NCBI RefSeq assembly: GCF_000735345.1
Contig: NZ_JMPJ01000076.1
Location: 1 to 64,000, forward strand
Length of the DNA: 64,000 bases
From: Ewingella americana ATCC 33852
GTDB lineage: Bacteria > Pseudomonadota > Gammaproteobacteria > Enterobacterales > Enterobacteriaceae
Direction: 5' to 3'
The notes beneath the pieces were generated by a model that saw nothing but the letters and a program-made list of their open reading frames with translations, searched no databases and was not told the DNA's origin. Each line of letters opens with the position of its first letter. Positions within the stretch are counted from its first letter, which is position 1. Positions 49,673 through 58,296 of the stretch are shown in pieces. The position numbers and the translations under genes are program-made.

Positions 49673-49960
49673 ATGGATGAACTTGGATTCAATTCTGCTT
49701 CTTTCTCTATTTCTGTCATAAGTTACGTTATCTACTCAAAAACACGGGGGAAATTGCACAGTAAACTCAAAGTATTAATGATGCTTTGTTTGATAACCTG
49801 CTTCGTCTGTTTCTTCCACCCACTCACCTCGGATCTACTAAACGGCCCGCCTTATCTGCGAGAGAACTTTTTATTTGAGTTCTTGGGAACCCTTCTGGCA
49901 TCTTTAGCTTTGAATCTGACATTATTTTGGCTTTTTAAAGTGTTAAAGGAACCAGAATGA
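49673..49960 (+). CDS. Small inner-membrane protein, unknown function
   Basis: A 95-residue hydrophobic protein with about three membrane segments (residues 10-20, 34-50, and 68-90: FEFLGTLLASLALNLTLFWLFKVL). GGATCA precedes the ATG and its stop overlaps the start of the flavin monooxygenase gene by 4 bases (ATGA), so translation is coupled. No family is recognised. Coupling to a monooxygenase suggests an accessory or membrane role, but that is inference only. Confidence 0.75.
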   Translation: MDELGFNSASFSISVISYVIYSKTRGKLHSKLKVLMMLCLITCFVCFFHPLTSDLLNGPPYLRENFLFEFLGTLLASLALNLTLFWLFKVLKEPE

Positions 49961-51087
49961 ACCAATCAATCGCCATCGTGGGTGCAGGTTTGGGTGGCTT
50001 AACGCTGGCCAGAGTTCTGCTTTTGCACGGCATTACCGCCACTATTTATGAGGCCGAAGCCTCCGCCGATGCGCGTTCACAGGGCGGTATGCTGGATATT
50101 CACGACTATAATGGCCAGCCTGCGCTGCAGGCCGCCGGGCTTTTCGAGCAGTTTCAGGCGATTATCCAGCGCGGCGCTCAGGCATCGCGGGTGCTGGATA
50201 AACACGGCAAGGTGCTGCTTGATGAACCCGACGAAGGCGATGGCGGCAGGCCGGAAGTGCATCGCGGCGATTTGCGTCAGATCCTTTTGGATTCTCTACC
50301 TGAAGGCATGATCCGCTGGGGGCATAAAGTCACGTCAGTTGCGCCCCTTGGCTCTGGGCAACATCAGCTGACCTTTGCCAATGGCTCGACGTTGGTAACG
50401 GATATCTTGGTGGGTGCCGACGGCGCATGGTCGAAGGTGCGCCCTCTTCTCTCTGCGGCCAAGCCAAGCTATGCAGGTGTCACCTTTATAGAAACCTACC
50501 TGCACAACGCCAATGTGGATCACCCGGCCAGCGCGGCGGCGGTGGGCGACGGCTCGCTTTTTGCCCTCGAACCCGGCCGAGGCATTTTGGCGCACTGCGA
50601 GGGCAATGGCACGCTGCACGCCTATACGGCGTTAACCCAGCCTGAAACGTGGCTTTCAAGCGTGGATTTTGCTGACCCGCAGAAAGCCAAAGCGCAGGTG
50701 GCCGCCGAGTTCGCAGATTGGGCACCGGAGCTTACTGCGCTTATCACCGACGGCGAAAAAGACGCCGTGGTTCGCGCCATGTACGTGCTGCCTGTGGACC
50801 ATCAGTGGCAACGCGTTGCTGGCGTGACGCTGCTCGGCGACGCGGCACACCTGATGTCGCCCTTCGCCGGAGAAGGCGCAAATCTGGCAATGTTCGACGG
50901 CGCTGAATTGGCGCGCGCCATTGTCGAGCACCCCGACGATGTTGAAGCAGCACTGGCCGCCTATGAGAAAGATCTCTTCCCGCGCAGTAAGGCAGCGGCG
51001 GAAGAAGCCACGCGAAACGTGCAGCTGTGCTTTGGTGAAGAGGCGCCGCACAGCCTGCTGGCTCTGTTTGCGCAGCACCAGCAGTAG
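49957..51087 (+). CDS. FAD-dependent monooxygenase, Tet(X)-like
   Basis: A 376-residue flavoprotein monooxygenase of the aromatic hydroxylase class (PHBH fold). It has IVGAGLGGLTLARVLLLHG (FAD GxGxxG motif, about residues 7-25), RGDLRQILLDSLPEG (near 103), the GADGAWSKVR DG-motif (near 153-162) and GDAAHLMSPFAGEGANLAMFDGAELA (GD motif, near 293-318). This combination occurs in Tet(X)-type and related monooxygenases that hydroxylate aromatic or tetracycline-like compounds. Activity on tetracycline is not shown by the sequence. It is coupled to the small membrane protein upstream, and the GntR gene follows. Confidence 0.88.
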   Translation: MNQSIAIVGAGLGGLTLARVLLLHGITATIYEAEASADARSQGGMLDIHDYNGQPALQAAGLFEQFQAIIQRGAQASRVLDKHGKVLLDEPDEGDGGRPEVHRGDLRQILLDSLPEGMIRWGHKVTSVAPLGSGQHQLTFANGSTLVTDILVGADGAWSKVRPLLSAAKPSYAGVTFIETYLHNANVDHPASAAAVGDGSLFALEPGRGILAHCEGNGTLHAYTALTQPETWLSSVDFADPQKAKAQVAAEFADWAPELTALITDGEKDAVVRAMYVLPVDHQWQRVAGVTLLGDAAHLMSPFAGEGANLAMFDGAELARAIVEHPDDVEAALAAYEKDLFPRSKAAAEEATRNVQLCFGEEAPHSLLALFAQHQQ

Positions 51088-51132
51088 TCTCTGAATAATG
51101 CGACGCGAAATGATTGAACGGGAGGTTGGTTG

Positions 51133-51855
51133 ATGAAAAAGAAGGAGTTTATTGCTCAGGATCTGCTGAGTAAAATTTATCAGCGAAGCGCCCTGCCGGA
51201 AGATCAGCGCCCGACCAAGCTCCCCCCCGAACGCCAGTTGGCCGAGGAGTACGGGGCTTCACGCTTCACCATCCGCAAGGCGCTGGAGAAGCTGGTGGAT
51301 ATTGGCGCGGTGCGAGTGGTGCAGGGTTCCGGCATCTTTATTAACCCCGGCATCAGCAATAATCCGCTGGTTTATAACTCGATTACTGAGAAGAAATTCG
51401 CTGAAATCAGCTTTCGCATGCTTAACTTGCACAAACGCCGCCCGGATAAAGAAGAGCAGCAGATTTTTGGCCTGACAGCCGAGGATTTTATCTGGGCTTT
51501 TACCCGGCTGCGGGCGGTGAATCAGCACAGCGTACAGATAGAACAGGCCAGAATGCCCTTTAGCCTGTTTACCGATTTAAATCAGAAGGTGATTGAGAGC
51601 TCGATTCAACAGTATGTGCTCGGCAAGGGCTGCCAGATTTCTCACTCCCTCACCCACTACGACGCCGTCATCGTCAATAAGGCGCAGGCCGAGCTGCTTG
51701 GCTGTAAGAAAGGCGCACCGGCGATGCACATTCTCAATCGCGGAATTCTGCGCGATGGCCGGGTTTACGCGTTCAGCGATATCATTGATATCGATTATAC
51801 CTGCACCTATATCATCCCCTTCAATCAGGATAATTTGGCCTTTAGGCAGACCTGA
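51133..51855 (+). CDS. GntR-family regulator with UTRA domain (HutC-type)
   Basis: A 240-residue repressor. The N-terminal GntR winged helix is at about residues 5-75 (LLSKIYQRSALPEDQRPTKLPPERQLAEEYGASRFTIRKALEKLVDIGAVRVVQGSGIFI). The C-terminal UTRA effector domain (about 95-235) has FTRLRAVNQHSVQIEQARMPFSLF. The ATG at 51133 has GGGAGG upstream; a TTG at 51130 is also possible. It begins 45 bp after the monooxygenase stop, so it may be cotranscribed and autoregulatory, although UTRA regulators often control sugar genes. Its end overlaps the convergent GNAT gene by 14 bases. Confidence 0.9.
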   Translation: MKKKEFIAQDLLSKIYQRSALPEDQRPTKLPPERQLAEEYGASRFTIRKALEKLVDIGAVRVVQGSGIFINPGISNNPLVYNSITEKKFAEISFRMLNLHKRRPDKEEQQIFGLTAEDFIWAFTRLRAVNQHSVQIEQARMPFSLFTDLNQKVIESSIQQYVLGKGCQISHSLTHYDAVIVNKAQAELLGCKKGAPAMHILNRGILRDGRVYAFSDIIDIDYTCTYIIPFNQDNLAFRQT

Positions 51856-52282
51856 GATAGCCCTGATTTTGCATTTTCTCTAATGTCTCGCCGTTGGCGC
51901 ATACCATGCCGGTCGACAGGAATTCGAAATCGAGGCTCTGGTAAAAGTCTGTTTTACCCGGCGCGGCATAGATGAAAATCTTGCCGTAGGGCAGCAACTC
52001 TTCCCGCACGGCTTCCATCAATTGGCGACCATAACCTTTGCCCTGTTGCTGAGGCGCTACGGCCACGTCGGAAAGATAGCTGCACCAAGTCATGTCACTG
52101 ATGGCTCTCGCCACCGCAATAAGCTTCCCCTGTTCATAGCCAAACCAGCAAAAGGCGCTGTGGCGAAATGCATTTTCTAAATCGGCCAGCTCACGCAAAC
52201 CGAGACCGGCAGTATCAATCAGCTCGACCAAGGCCTGCCAATCCACCTCATTGATACTTTCTTTTCGTTTTAGCGTCATCAT
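51842..52282 (-). CDS. GNAT-family N-acetyltransferase
   Basis: A 146-residue acetyltransferase. The acetyl-CoA-binding segment is SDVAVAPQQQGKGYGRQLMEAVREELLPYG (about residues 69-98), followed by IFIYAAPGKTDFYQSLDFEFLSTGM. The N-terminal half is short and helical. The substrate is unknown. It converges with and overlaps the end of the GntR gene. Its start borders the AT-rich region that precedes the microcin cluster. Confidence 0.85.
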   Translation of the reverse strand: MMTLKRKESINEVDWQALVELIDTAGLGLRELADLENAFRHSAFCWFGYEQGKLIAVARAISDMTWCSYLSDVAVAPQQQGKGYGRQLMEAVREELLPYGKIFIYAAPGKTDFYQSLDFEFLSTGMVCANGETLEKMQNQGYLRSA

Positions 52283-52556
52283 CGCGCAGGGTTCCTTAGA
52301 TTTGATTGAAGGTGTTTGGTAGGAATTTAATGATAATAAAGCTGTTTTGTAAAACAGAAATTTATATATTATTGTTTGGCAGGAAGCTTGATGAATTCAT
52401 GAAAAATATAGGTGCTCATAAGCTTTATTCTAAAAACCTCAAATAAAATAAAATCAAAAAAAAACAACACAGCATATTGAAAAGTGATTTTTATAGCAGG
52501 GCAGCTAATTCAATTAACTAAAAAAGCAATGAAAAATTAAATGATAGATTTAACAA

Positions 52557-52600
52557 TGAGATCTAGCTCACGATAAAGAACATATTATTATTTAAATATG
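52557..52600 (+). promoter_or_regulatory. Possible CRP site and promoter for the microcin gene
   Basis: TGAGA-N6-TCACG (52557-52572) matches the CRP half-sites TGTGA-N6-TCACA at 8 of 10 positions. A TAAATA -10-like hexamer at 52593-52598 would place the start of transcription near 52605, so the site centre falls about 40 bases upstream, the class II activator position. The whole 52283-52626 gap is AT-rich and holds no other gene. Ribosome site AAGGAG lies just before the precursor ATG. This is pattern matching only. Confidence 0.4.
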
Positions 52601-52626
52601 CAACTTCCAAAAACAAGGAGCTGTTT

Positions 52627-52968
52627 ATGAAAGTTATTGATAATTCATTAGTGGAATACATATCTGGTGGCCGCGGCGGCAATACCGGTGATTATCGCTC
52701 TGAGAGGAGTAGCAACAGAAGAAATCAGGGAAGAGGTAATGACAATAGAGGTTATTATTCAAGAAACACTTCTAGCGGATGCATTAACGGCATGATGGTT
52801 GGAGCAGCCACAGGAGCATTCGGGGGTTTACTAGGAGTTGCTGTCGGTACGTTAGGTGGAGCACTTACAGGTAAATGTTTCGATAGCAGAAATGAAGGTG
52901 GCGGTAATATAGGTAAGGGAGGGAGTAGCAATAGTTGTGACGACTCTCGCGGAACATGTTCATGGTAA
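52627..52968 (+). CDS. Putative class II microcin precursor with double-glycine leader
   Basis: A 113-residue peptide precursor. Residues 1-15 (MKVIDNSLVEYISGG) form a double-glycine leader of the same length and end as the colicin V leader, cut after Gly15 by a C39 peptidase. The predicted 98-residue mature peptide starts with a Gly/Asn/Arg-rich, positively charged region (about 16-50, eight Arg), followed by a Gly-zipper hydrophobic core (about 51-85, GMMVGAATGAFGG, then LLGVAVGTLGGALTG) and a Gly/Ser tail. It has four Cys (52, 84, 104, 111), consistent with two disulfides, and ends CDDSRGTCSW. AAGGAG lies upstream. Class IIa microcins such as V, L and N have this layout, but I recognise no close known relative. 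Confidence 0.85.
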   Translation: MKVIDNSLVEYISGGRGGNTGDYRSERSSNRRNQGRGNDNRGYYSRNTSSGCINGMMVGAATGAFGGLLGVAVGTLGGALTGKCFDSRNEGGGNIGKGGSSNSCDDSRGTCSW

Positions 52969-53006
52969 TTGGATTTTAGTTAAAAACAAAGGCTATACAA
53001 CCCATT

Positions 53007-53234
53007 ATGAAGAGCATTATCGTCATGTTATCAGTCCTAGCTGGTATGTTTCTTTCGGCGTCTTTACTAAGCGGCGCCAGCGTAGGATATTGGTCTTGGA
53101 ATCCTGCGCCAAAAGAGATTTCTATATTTTTAGTTTCATTATCTTGTTGCCTTTTTATCACTAAAAACATTTTCAAGGTACTTAGCTACATTTATAGAAA
53201 CTATAGAGAGAAACATAAAATAGTGCTCAAATAG
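53007..53234 (+). CDS. Putative microcin immunity protein (two membrane helices)
   Basis: A 75-residue protein with two hydrophobic segments (about residues 3-25 and 38-55) joined by a short polar loop, and a basic Lys/Arg-rich tail (YRNYREKHKIVLK). Size and topology match microcin immunity proteins such as the colicin V one, which sit in the inner membrane and protect the producer. It starts 38 bp after the precursor stop on the same strand; the ribosome site is weak. The assignment rests on position and topology, not on recognised sequence similarity. A competing frame, 52937-53164, is less convincing. Confidence 0.65.
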   Translation: MKSIIVMLSVLAGMFLSASLLSGASVGYWSWNPAPKEISIFLVSLSCCLFITKNIFKVLSYIYRNYREKHKIVLK

Positions 53235-53261
53235 CCATTTACATTGCAATTAAATGCAAGC

Positions 53262-53288
53262 CCCCCCTATTGATCTTTGGTAGGGGGT
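53262..53288 (+). terminator. Hairpin between immunity and export genes
   Basis: CCCCCTA (53263-53269) pairs with TAGGGGG (53281-53287) around an 11-base loop. No T-run follows, so it may act as an attenuator, processing or stability element that keeps export-gene expression below that of the peptide and immunity genes, rather than as a full terminator. Confidence 0.45.
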
Positions 53289-53333
53289 GGCCTTCAAATC
53301 TAAAATAATATTAAATAAGATGATTACGTTATC

Positions 53334-54620
53334 ATGAATCCTATCTTCCGTAAGGAATCGGTTGCCCATCAACAAACAAAATGGACAGGTAAGGCTTTAT
53401 TAATATCCAGTGCTCCCACATGGTTAACCTGTATATCAACCTTAGTATTCATAACCACATTTATTTCAATTTTAACCCTCGGCAACTACACCCGCCGTAT
53501 AAACGTCTTTGGTGAGATAACCAGCGAACCTCGCTCAGTGAACATTTTCGCGACTCAGCAAGGGTTTATTTCAGACCGTTTTGTGAAGGTCGGTGATGTG
53601 GTGAAAAAGGGAGATCGTCTCTATCAGATTGATTTTAGCAAAGTCACCCACGGTGGCAATTTCAGCATTAAGACCCGCGAAGCCATAGAGTCACAGCTGA
53701 CTCAAATAGAGAAGATTATCGACAAGCTGCAAAAAAATAAGCAGCTGACCGTCGATAACTTACGAACGCAGAAACAGCAGTATGAATTGGCGCATAGCCA
53801 ATCCTTATCCTTCCTTATGGATGCCCGCAAAGGCGCGCAATTCGCCAAAGAGAGCATGAAGAACTACTCGGACTACCATCTGAAAGGGCTTACCACGAAA
53901 GACCAACTGAACGCGCAAACCTATACCTATTATCAGCAACAGAACAGCGTCCAGATCCTCTCCAATCAGCGAATTCAAGAGTCATTACAGATAACCAACC
54001 TTGATACGGAAATCGTCACGCGCGCGGCGGATTTCGACAACCAAATATCTCAGTACCAGCTTGAACACAATAGCCTGCAACGCCAGCTTGCCGAATCTGA
54101 CGCCAACAGCACGCGGATCATTGAGGCCCCGGCGGATGGCCGCATTGAGTCACTGAGCGTAACCCGCGGGCAGATGGTCAATCTGGGCGACAGTCTGGCG
54201 CAGCTTATACCCAGCACCCACTCGACCTACTACTTAGTGCTGTGGTTGCCAAACTCTAGCGTGCCTTATATTTCGCGGGGAGAGAGCGTAAATATTCGCT
54301 ATGAAGCCTTCCCGTTTGAGAAATTTGGTCAGTTTCACGGCCAGATTGAGAGCATTGCCTATGTGCCCGCCTCAGCCCAAGAGATGGCGACCTATAGCAA
54401 CTCCCCTATCGGCCAGCCCAATCGACAAGGCGAGGCTTACTACAAAGTGATGGTGGCTTTAACGGAAACTCACTTTCGCCATCAGAATAAAACCTTGGCA
54501 CTTTCGAGCGGCATGAAAGCCGAATCCACCCTGTTTCTGGAAAAAAGGCCGCTCTATCAATGGATGTTTTCCCCTTTTTACGGCATTCGGAAAAGCGTCG
54601 CTGGGCCGGTAAATGGATAA
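53334..54620 (+). CDS. CvaA-like membrane fusion protein for microcin export
   Basis: A 428-residue HlyD/CvaA-type periplasmic adaptor linking the inner-membrane ABC transporter to an outer-membrane channel (TolC, encoded elsewhere). It has one N-terminal membrane anchor (about residues 30-53), a lipoyl-like half motif GFISDRFVKVGDVVKKGDRLYQID (about 82-105), long coiled coils (about 120-265, LTQIEKIIDKLQKNKQLTVDNL), a second lipoyl half IEAPADGRIESLSVTRGQMVNLGDSLAQLIP (about 264-295) and a beta-barrel end. It opens FRKESVAHQQTKWTGKALL, as CvaA/MchE-type proteins do. The ABC gene overlaps its end by 8 bases. Confidence 0.9.
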   Translation: MNPIFRKESVAHQQTKWTGKALLISSAPTWLTCISTLVFITTFISILTLGNYTRRINVFGEITSEPRSVNIFATQQGFISDRFVKVGDVVKKGDRLYQIDFSKVTHGGNFSIKTREAIESQLTQIEKIIDKLQKNKQLTVDNLRTQKQQYELAHSQSLSFLMDARKGAQFAKESMKNYSDYHLKGLTTKDQLNAQTYTYYQQQNSVQILSNQRIQESLQITNLDTEIVTRAADFDNQISQYQLEHNSLQRQLAESDANSTRIIEAPADGRIESLSVTRGQMVNLGDSLAQLIPSTHSTYYLVLWLPNSSVPYISRGESVNIRYEAFPFEKFGQFHGQIESIAYVPASAQEMATYSNSPIGQPNRQGEAYYKVMVALTETHFRHQNKTLALSSGMKAESTLFLEKRPLYQWMFSPFYGIRKSVAGPVNG

Positions 54621-56724
54621 ACGCTTTTTTAACGATCTCAGTGCAAAACTGAATCTATCCTGGCGGCGCAAAGTGCCACAGATATTGCAAACCGAGGCCG
54701 CGGAGTGTGGGTTAGCGAGTCTGGCAATGGTGTGCCACTACTACGGCGCGCGTATCGATCTCTTCAATCTTCGCCAGCAGTTTGGGCTCTCTTCTCGCGG
54801 TGCCACGATGTCGATGCTGATAGACGCGGCCAGCAGCTTAAAAATGAAAAGCCGGGCTTTATCCCTTGATCTTGAAGAGCTTAATGCCCTGAAAACCCCC
54901 TGTATTTTACATTGGGATATGAACCATTTTGTGGTGCTTATCGCCGTGCGTCGCGGGCGGGTGGTCATTCATGACCCGGCGTTTGGTCGCAGAGTCTTGG
55001 GTATTCAGGAGGTGTCGAAGCACTTCACCGGCATGGCGTTAGAGCTGTGGCCAGATAGCGAATTCACTCCGGTCACCAAGCGTAGCAAATTGAGTTTTCG
55101 CCTTCTGTTGTCCAATATTGGCGGCTTAAAAGGCGCCTTGATCAAGATTTTTGCGCTGTCGGTGGTGATTGAAAGCATTAACCTGCTCATGCCGGTCGGC
55201 ACCCAGCTCATTATGGATCACGTGATTCTGGCGAGTGACCACAACCTGCTGTCTCTGATTTGCATCGGACTGCTATTTTTTATTTTGTTCCGAACGGCTA
55301 TCTCCATGCTGAGGTCGTGGACATCAATAGTGATGGATGCGGTTATTGATATCCAATGGGTAGCGGGTGTTTTTGACCATTTGATCAAGCTTCCTCTCTC
55401 CTATTTCGAGAAACGCAAACTTGGGGATATTCATTCTCGGTTTGGCTCTTTGGAAATTATTAGAACCACTTTCACCACCAGCATTGTAAATAGCATTATC
55501 GATACCATCATGACCGTTGGCGTATTTATCATGATGTTGTTTTATGGCGGCTGGTTAGTGTGGGTGGTACTGGGTTTCACGACCCTCTATATCATTTTAC
55601 GTTTATCAACCTATAGCTATTATCGCCAACTCTCTGAGGAGCAGTTAGTTAAAGGAGCCAAAACTGACTCTCATTTTATGGAAACCTTATATAGCATCAG
55701 CACCATTAAATCTCTGGATCTGGCGGGTTCGCGCTCTCAATTTTGGATGAATCTGAACGCCGATACGGTGAATGCCGATATTAAACTCACCAAAATGAAT
55801 ATGCTGTTTGGCGGCATAAGCTCACTGATAGCCACTCTCGATCAGGTGGTTATTCTGTGGCTAGGGGCCTCTCTGGTGATTGAAAATCAGATGACATTAG
55901 GCATGTTTGTGGCGTTCAACGCCTACCGAGGTCAGTTCTCTGAGCGCGCCTCAAGCCTCATCGATATGCTGCTGGCCCTGCGAATGCTCAGCCTGCATAA
56001 CGAAAGGGTCTCAGACATCGTGCTCTCTGATAAAGAAAAACAGATGCCTAACCAGAACCTCTTTCATGCCGGAAAAGCACTCTCTTTTGATGTCCACCAG
56101 CTGTCTTACCAATATGACGACATTTCAAAGCCCTTAATTAGGGATATGAGTTTCCATATTCATTCCGGCGAAAGCGTGGCAATAATCGGCCCGTCGGGCA
56201 TCGGCAAGACAACATTAATGAAATTGATGTGCGGATTATTAGTACCGACATCAGGAACGCTGCGGGTTGATGGCGTAGATATACATGCCATAGGTATTAA
56301 TAATTATCGAAAATGCATCGCCTGTGTGTTGCAAGACGATAAACTTTTGGCCGGCTCAATTGCGGAAAATATCGCCGGATTTACCTCGTCTGCTGATAAA
56401 CAGTGGATTGAAGAGTGCGCGCAGCACGCCAATATTCACGAAGAGATCATTGCCATGCCGATGGGTTATGAAACCTTAATTGGCGAGCTGGGAGGAAGTT
56501 TGTCTGGAGGCCAGAAACAGAGATTGCTGATTGCCCGAGCCTTATATCGCCGCCCGAGCATCCTCTTTATGGACGAAGCCACCAGCCATCTCGATCTTGA
56601 TAACGAAGCCTGTATTAACGCGGCGATCTCAGCGCTGCACATTACCCGAATCATTATTGCCCACCGCCCATCAACCATCGCTTCAGCAGGAAGAGTCATC
56701 AGGCTTGAACCTCCCGCCTTTTGA
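54613..56724 (+). CDS. CvaB-like peptidase-containing ABC transporter
   Basis: A 703-residue bacteriocin exporter that also cleaves the leader. The N-terminal C39 cysteine peptidase (about 20-150) has catalytic Cys32 in QTEAAECGLASLAM, His in HWDMNHFVVL (near 103) and Asp in VIHDPAFG (near 119). The six-helix membrane domain lies at about 170-460. The nucleotide-binding domain has GPSGIGKT (Walker A, near 525-532), SGGQKQR signature (near 630), LFMDEATSHLD (Walker B, near 652) and an IIIAHRPST H-loop. All catalytic motifs are intact. It overlaps the CvaA-like gene, and with the GG-leader precursor upstream makes a complete export unit apart from TolC. Confidence 0.94.
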   Translation: MDKRFFNDLSAKLNLSWRRKVPQILQTEAAECGLASLAMVCHYYGARIDLFNLRQQFGLSSRGATMSMLIDAASSLKMKSRALSLDLEELNALKTPCILHWDMNHFVVLIAVRRGRVVIHDPAFGRRVLGIQEVSKHFTGMALELWPDSEFTPVTKRSKLSFRLLLSNIGGLKGALIKIFALSVVIESINLLMPVGTQLIMDHVILASDHNLLSLICIGLLFFILFRTAISMLRSWTSIVMDAVIDIQWVAGVFDHLIKLPLSYFEKRKLGDIHSRFGSLEIIRTTFTTSIVNSIIDTIMTVGVFIMMLFYGGWLVWVVLGFTTLYIILRLSTYSYYRQLSEEQLVKGAKTDSHFMETLYSISTIKSLDLAGSRSQFWMNLNADTVNADIKLTKMNMLFGGISSLIATLDQVVILWLGASLVIENQMTLGMFVAFNAYRGQFSERASSLIDMLLALRMLSLHNERVSDIVLSDKEKQMPNQNLFHAGKALSFDVHQLSYQYDDISKPLIRDMSFHIHSGESVAIIGPSGIGKTTLMKLMCGLLVPTSGTLRVDGVDIHAIGINNYRKCIACVLQDDKLLAGSIAENIAGFTSSADKQWIEECAQHANIHEEIIAMPMGYETLIGELGGSLSGGQKQRLLIARALYRRPSILFMDEATSHLDLDNEACINAAISALHITRIIIAHRPSTIASAGRVIRLEPPAF

Positions 56725-56753
56725 CCCTCACTCTCGCCTTTAACCGCCCTGCT

Positions 56754-57953
56754 TTACGGCGTATGGATCGCGCCATTCGGCAAACGGCTCTGGGTCCATT
56801 CGTGTGGGCGATAGACCACCGGGAATTCCTCCGCGGCCTTGGCATCAAAACCGACGCCGATCCCTGCCTTTTCAATTGGATAGAAGTATCCACCTTCGGG
56901 TTTCACGGCATCTGGGAACACGCGCTGAGTGTTGGCCGGATAGGCCACGAACTCCTGAATCGCCGCGTTGTGCAGGTGAATATTCAGATGAGTATTGACC
57001 GCCGCGCCGATGGGCGTCATGTCTGGCGGACAGTGCCAAGCGAGACGCACACCGAAGCTTTGGCAAAAGCTACCCAGCTTGAGGGCTGGGGTGATGCCGC
57101 CAATCTGCGAGACGTGGCAGCGGATAAAATCAATGCGGCGATTGATCACCAAATCTTTCCACTCGGCCGGGTTGTTGAACAGTTCGCCGGTCGCCAGCGG
57201 CACGGCGGTTTGATTGCGGATCTGCTCCAGCCACTCGTTTTGGTGCGGCGGCAGGATGTCTTCGATGAAGTACGGACGGTAGGCTTCCACCTGTTTGGCG
57301 AACTGCAAAGCCTGCTGCGGGAATAAGCGCTCGTGGACGTCGTGCAGGATATGGAAGCGATTGCCGTATTTCGCGCGCAGCGCTTTGAACATCGCCAGCG
57401 TGTTGTCCATGTACTGATCTTGGTCGTAATACGCGCCCTCGGTCGGATTTTTGGTACTGTGGAAATCCTGCGCATTGCCGCCATAAAACCCCAGCTGGCA
57501 GCGAATATGGCGATAGCCTTCCGCCAGCAGGCGATCTACTTCGGCATACAACCCTTCCAGTGTGTCACTGGCCGCGTGGCTGTAGGCGGTGATGGCGTCT
57601 TTGGATTTGCCGCCGAACAGCTGGTAAAGGGGCATATCCGCCAATTGGCCTTTAATGTCCCACAGCGCCATATCAATTCCCGCCACGGCGTTGTTCATCA
57701 CCGGGCCGTTGCGCCAGTAAGCGTTGACCATCATCATCTGCCACAGGTCTTCAATATGGTTGGCGTCGCGGCCTATCAGCAGCGGCTTAAGGTACTCATC
57801 CACCATCAGTTTTACCGCCAGCGGGCGCTGCTGGAAGGTCGCGCAACCCAATCCGCGAATGCCTTTATCTGTCTCAATGGTCACCACCACCAGATTATGG
57901 CGATCGGGGCGAGTTATCTGACATTCAATATTGGTAATAAGGGTGGGTTGCAT
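56754..57953 (-). CDS. Sugar-acid dehydratase of the RspA/ManD (enolase superfamily) type
   Basis: A 399-residue member of the mandelate racemase/enolase superfamily, closest to the RspA/ManD group (D-mannonate or D-gluconate dehydratases; in E. coli, RspA). Mg-binding and catalytic residues are visible: HILHDVHER (Asp, His near 210-214), YFIEDILPP (Glu near 237), ATGELFNNP (Glu near 263) and [13 protein letters not shown] (His near 313). The chosen ATG (57953) has GAGGA upstream. The end converges with the microcin transporter gene, 29 bp away. It diverges from the second PTS EIIBC gene, and I infer a linked sugar-derivative pathway. The substrate is not assigned. Confidence 0.88.
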   Translation of the reverse strand: MQPTLITNIECQITRPDRHNLVVVTIETDKGIRGLGCATFQQRPLAVKLMVDEYLKPLLIGRDANHIEDLWQMMMVNAYWRNGPVMNNAVAGIDMALWDIKGQLADMPLYQLFGGKSKDAITAYSHAASDTLEGLYAEVDRLLAEGYRHIRCQLGFYGGNAQDFHSTKNPTEGAYYDQDQYMDNTLAMFKALRAKYGNRFHILHDVHERLFPQQALQFAKQVEAYRPYFIEDILPPHQNEWLEQIRNQTAVPLATGELFNNPAEWKDLVINRRIDFIRCHVSQIGGITPALKLGSFCQSFGVRLAWHCPPDMTPIGAAVNTHLNIHLHNAAIQEFVAYPANTQRVFPDAVKPEGGYFYPIEKAGIGVGFDAKAAEEFPVVYRPHEWTQSRLPNGAIHTP

Positions 57954-58296
57954 AATGTATTCCTCGGCGGCTCGAATAAAATTGCCGGTAAAAGCTATTT
58001 TTCGAGTGACCATGGTGGATTGAAATAATCTGATTTAATTAATTTCACCCTATTTTAAGCCCTGTTGTAAACCTTAAATTTAATTCATTTTAAATGGTTT
58101 GGCATTCCACATTAAAGACCCATAAAAACCATACCAATTGACTCATACCCCTATCAAACCCAGCCTTTAACGGTGGTTTTGTGAGGTGAGTCATGTTTTA
58201 TTGGTTTGTTTTTATAGAATGGGAACATTAGTATCCCATGCTATTCACCACATTATTTTTGACTTCATAATAATAACTGTTCGCAGTGAGGCTTTT
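57954..58296. promoter_or_regulatory. Intergenic region between divergent RspA-like and PTS genes
   Basis: This AT-rich stretch of 343 bases must contain both promoters. TGACTCA (58139-58145) recurs inverted as TGAGTCA (58187-58193), a possible regulator site. No regulator gene lies next to either flanking gene. I see no clear reading frame in the gap. Confidence 0.4.

Noticed and set aside
49471-49680. Plus-strand frame upstream of the small membrane protein
   Set aside because: No ribosome site or recognisable features; its end overlaps the better-supported gene start at 49673.
52627-52968. Class IIb (siderophore-linked) microcin
   Set aside because: The C-terminus is not the Ser/Gly repeat of that class and no glycosyltransferase or linkage genes are present.
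52937-53164. Open frame overlapping the microcin precursor and the putative immunity gene
   Set aside because: It starts inside the precursor gene, has no ribosome site and lacks the two-helix pattern seen in the 53007-53234 frame; treated as a shadow.
56721-57326. Long plus-strand frame opposite the RspA-like gene
   Set aside because: Antisense shadow of a gene with all its catalytic residues intact.
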